Origin: Scleromatobacter sp038243995
Lineage (GTDB): Bacteria > Pseudomonadota > Gammaproteobacteria > Burkholderiales > Burkholderiaceae_C
Assembly: GCA_038243995.1 (NCBI GenBank)
Contig: JBBRTV010000023.1
Location: forward strand, 35,548 to 99,547
Direction of reading: 5' to 3'
DNA length: 64,000 nt
Shown: positions 63,856 to 64,000 of the stretch, piece after piece
Numbering within the stretch: the first letter of the stretch is position 1
Layout: each line of letters starts with the position of its first letter
Translations under genes and position numbers: made by a program
Notes under the pieces: generated by a model
What the model saw: only the letters and a program-made list of their open reading frames with translations
What the model was told of the DNA's origin: nothing
The model's database searches: none

Positions 63856-64000
63856 TCAGAACCAGATCTCGACTTGCGCGCCGTAGGAGGTGCCGGAGGT
63901 CTTGTTGACCGGCAGGCCGTTGCTGACATCGGTTGCCGCCGCCTTGTTGAAGTCGGCGTAGGTGACGTACAGGCGCAACTCGGGACGCTTCCAGAAGTCG
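63856..64000 (-). CDS. Maltoporin-like (LamB) outer-membrane porin, 3' end only
   Basis: The last 47 codons of a minus-strand gene enter the window and end at TGA 63858-63856. They encode DFWKRPELRLYVTYADFNK, then LPVNKTSGTSYGAQVEIWF, the typical C-terminal strands of LamB-family carbohydrate porins with the final Phe. The rest lies beyond the right edge. Confidence 0.75.
   Translation of the reverse strand, partial: DFWKRPELRLYVTYADFNKAAATDVSNGLPVNKTSGTSYGAQVEIWF

Overview
The window is about 64 kb of GC-rich DNA (roughly two thirds G+C by eye). It looks like the chromosome of a betaproteobacterium in the order Burkholderiales. The main evidence is the core gene order from about 44 kb to 63.4 kb: yacG-zapD-coaE-pilD-pilC-pilB, tRNA-Pro, ispB <> rplU-rpmA-obg-proB, rppH, proS, lytic transglycosylase, ubiX-grxD, prmC-prfA-hemA. 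Other pointers are the double-length UvrA, cytochrome c4 next to engB, and the gcdR/gcdH/CoA-transferase block. I cannot name a genus from sequence alone. There are no rRNA genes, insertion sequences, phage genes or CRISPR arrays.

Layout. 0-3.3 kb: a TetR-regulated operon (TetR, PLP amino acid deaminase/aldolase, FAD sugar-lactone oxidase) behind a strong promoter with a palindromic operator. 3.4-11.1 kb: a tandem-duplicated UvrA, then a two-gene ABC exporter. 11.1-16 kb: a di-haem cytochrome c peroxidase divergent from an AcpA-type phosphoesterase lipoprotein, then small conserved genes. 16-17.6 kb: cytochrome c4 divergent from the GTPase engB. 17.8-21.1 kb: groES-groEL with a CIRCE element and a sigma70/sigma32 promoter; a TIR-domain protein follows directly downstream on the same strand. 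21.1-29.6 kb: an MFS exporter behind a SoxR/MerR-like promoter, a PH-domain membrane protein, two tail-to-tail orphan histidine kinases, a decayed GH44 glycosidase, a TIGR01777 epimerase and an unknown secreted protein. 29.7-35.3 kb: an exported amidohydrolase, panB, panC, bioB and a small conserved gene. 35.4-39.4 kb: a zinc-type uptake cluster (permease, binding protein, outer-membrane protein, DUF2946 protein) without its ATPase. 39.5-44 kb: ferredoxin-NADP reductase, then the glutarate/lysine catabolic module. 44-63.8 kb: the conserved core listed above. The 3' end of a maltoporin-like gene is cut by the right edge.

The genes are mostly housekeeping: pantothenate, biotin, haem, proline and quinone precursors, translation, type IV pilus assembly and CoA synthesis. 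Accessory genes are scattered singly or in small operons. The items that most deserve a second look are the TIR protein placed behind groESL, the SoxR-like promoter of the MFS pump, the double UvrA with a damaged first zinc finger, the GH44 pseudogene, and apparent leaderless promoters at hemA and engB. I did not find a clear, complete, previously undescribed multi-gene system. The TIR gene is the nearest candidate, and that reading is an inference.
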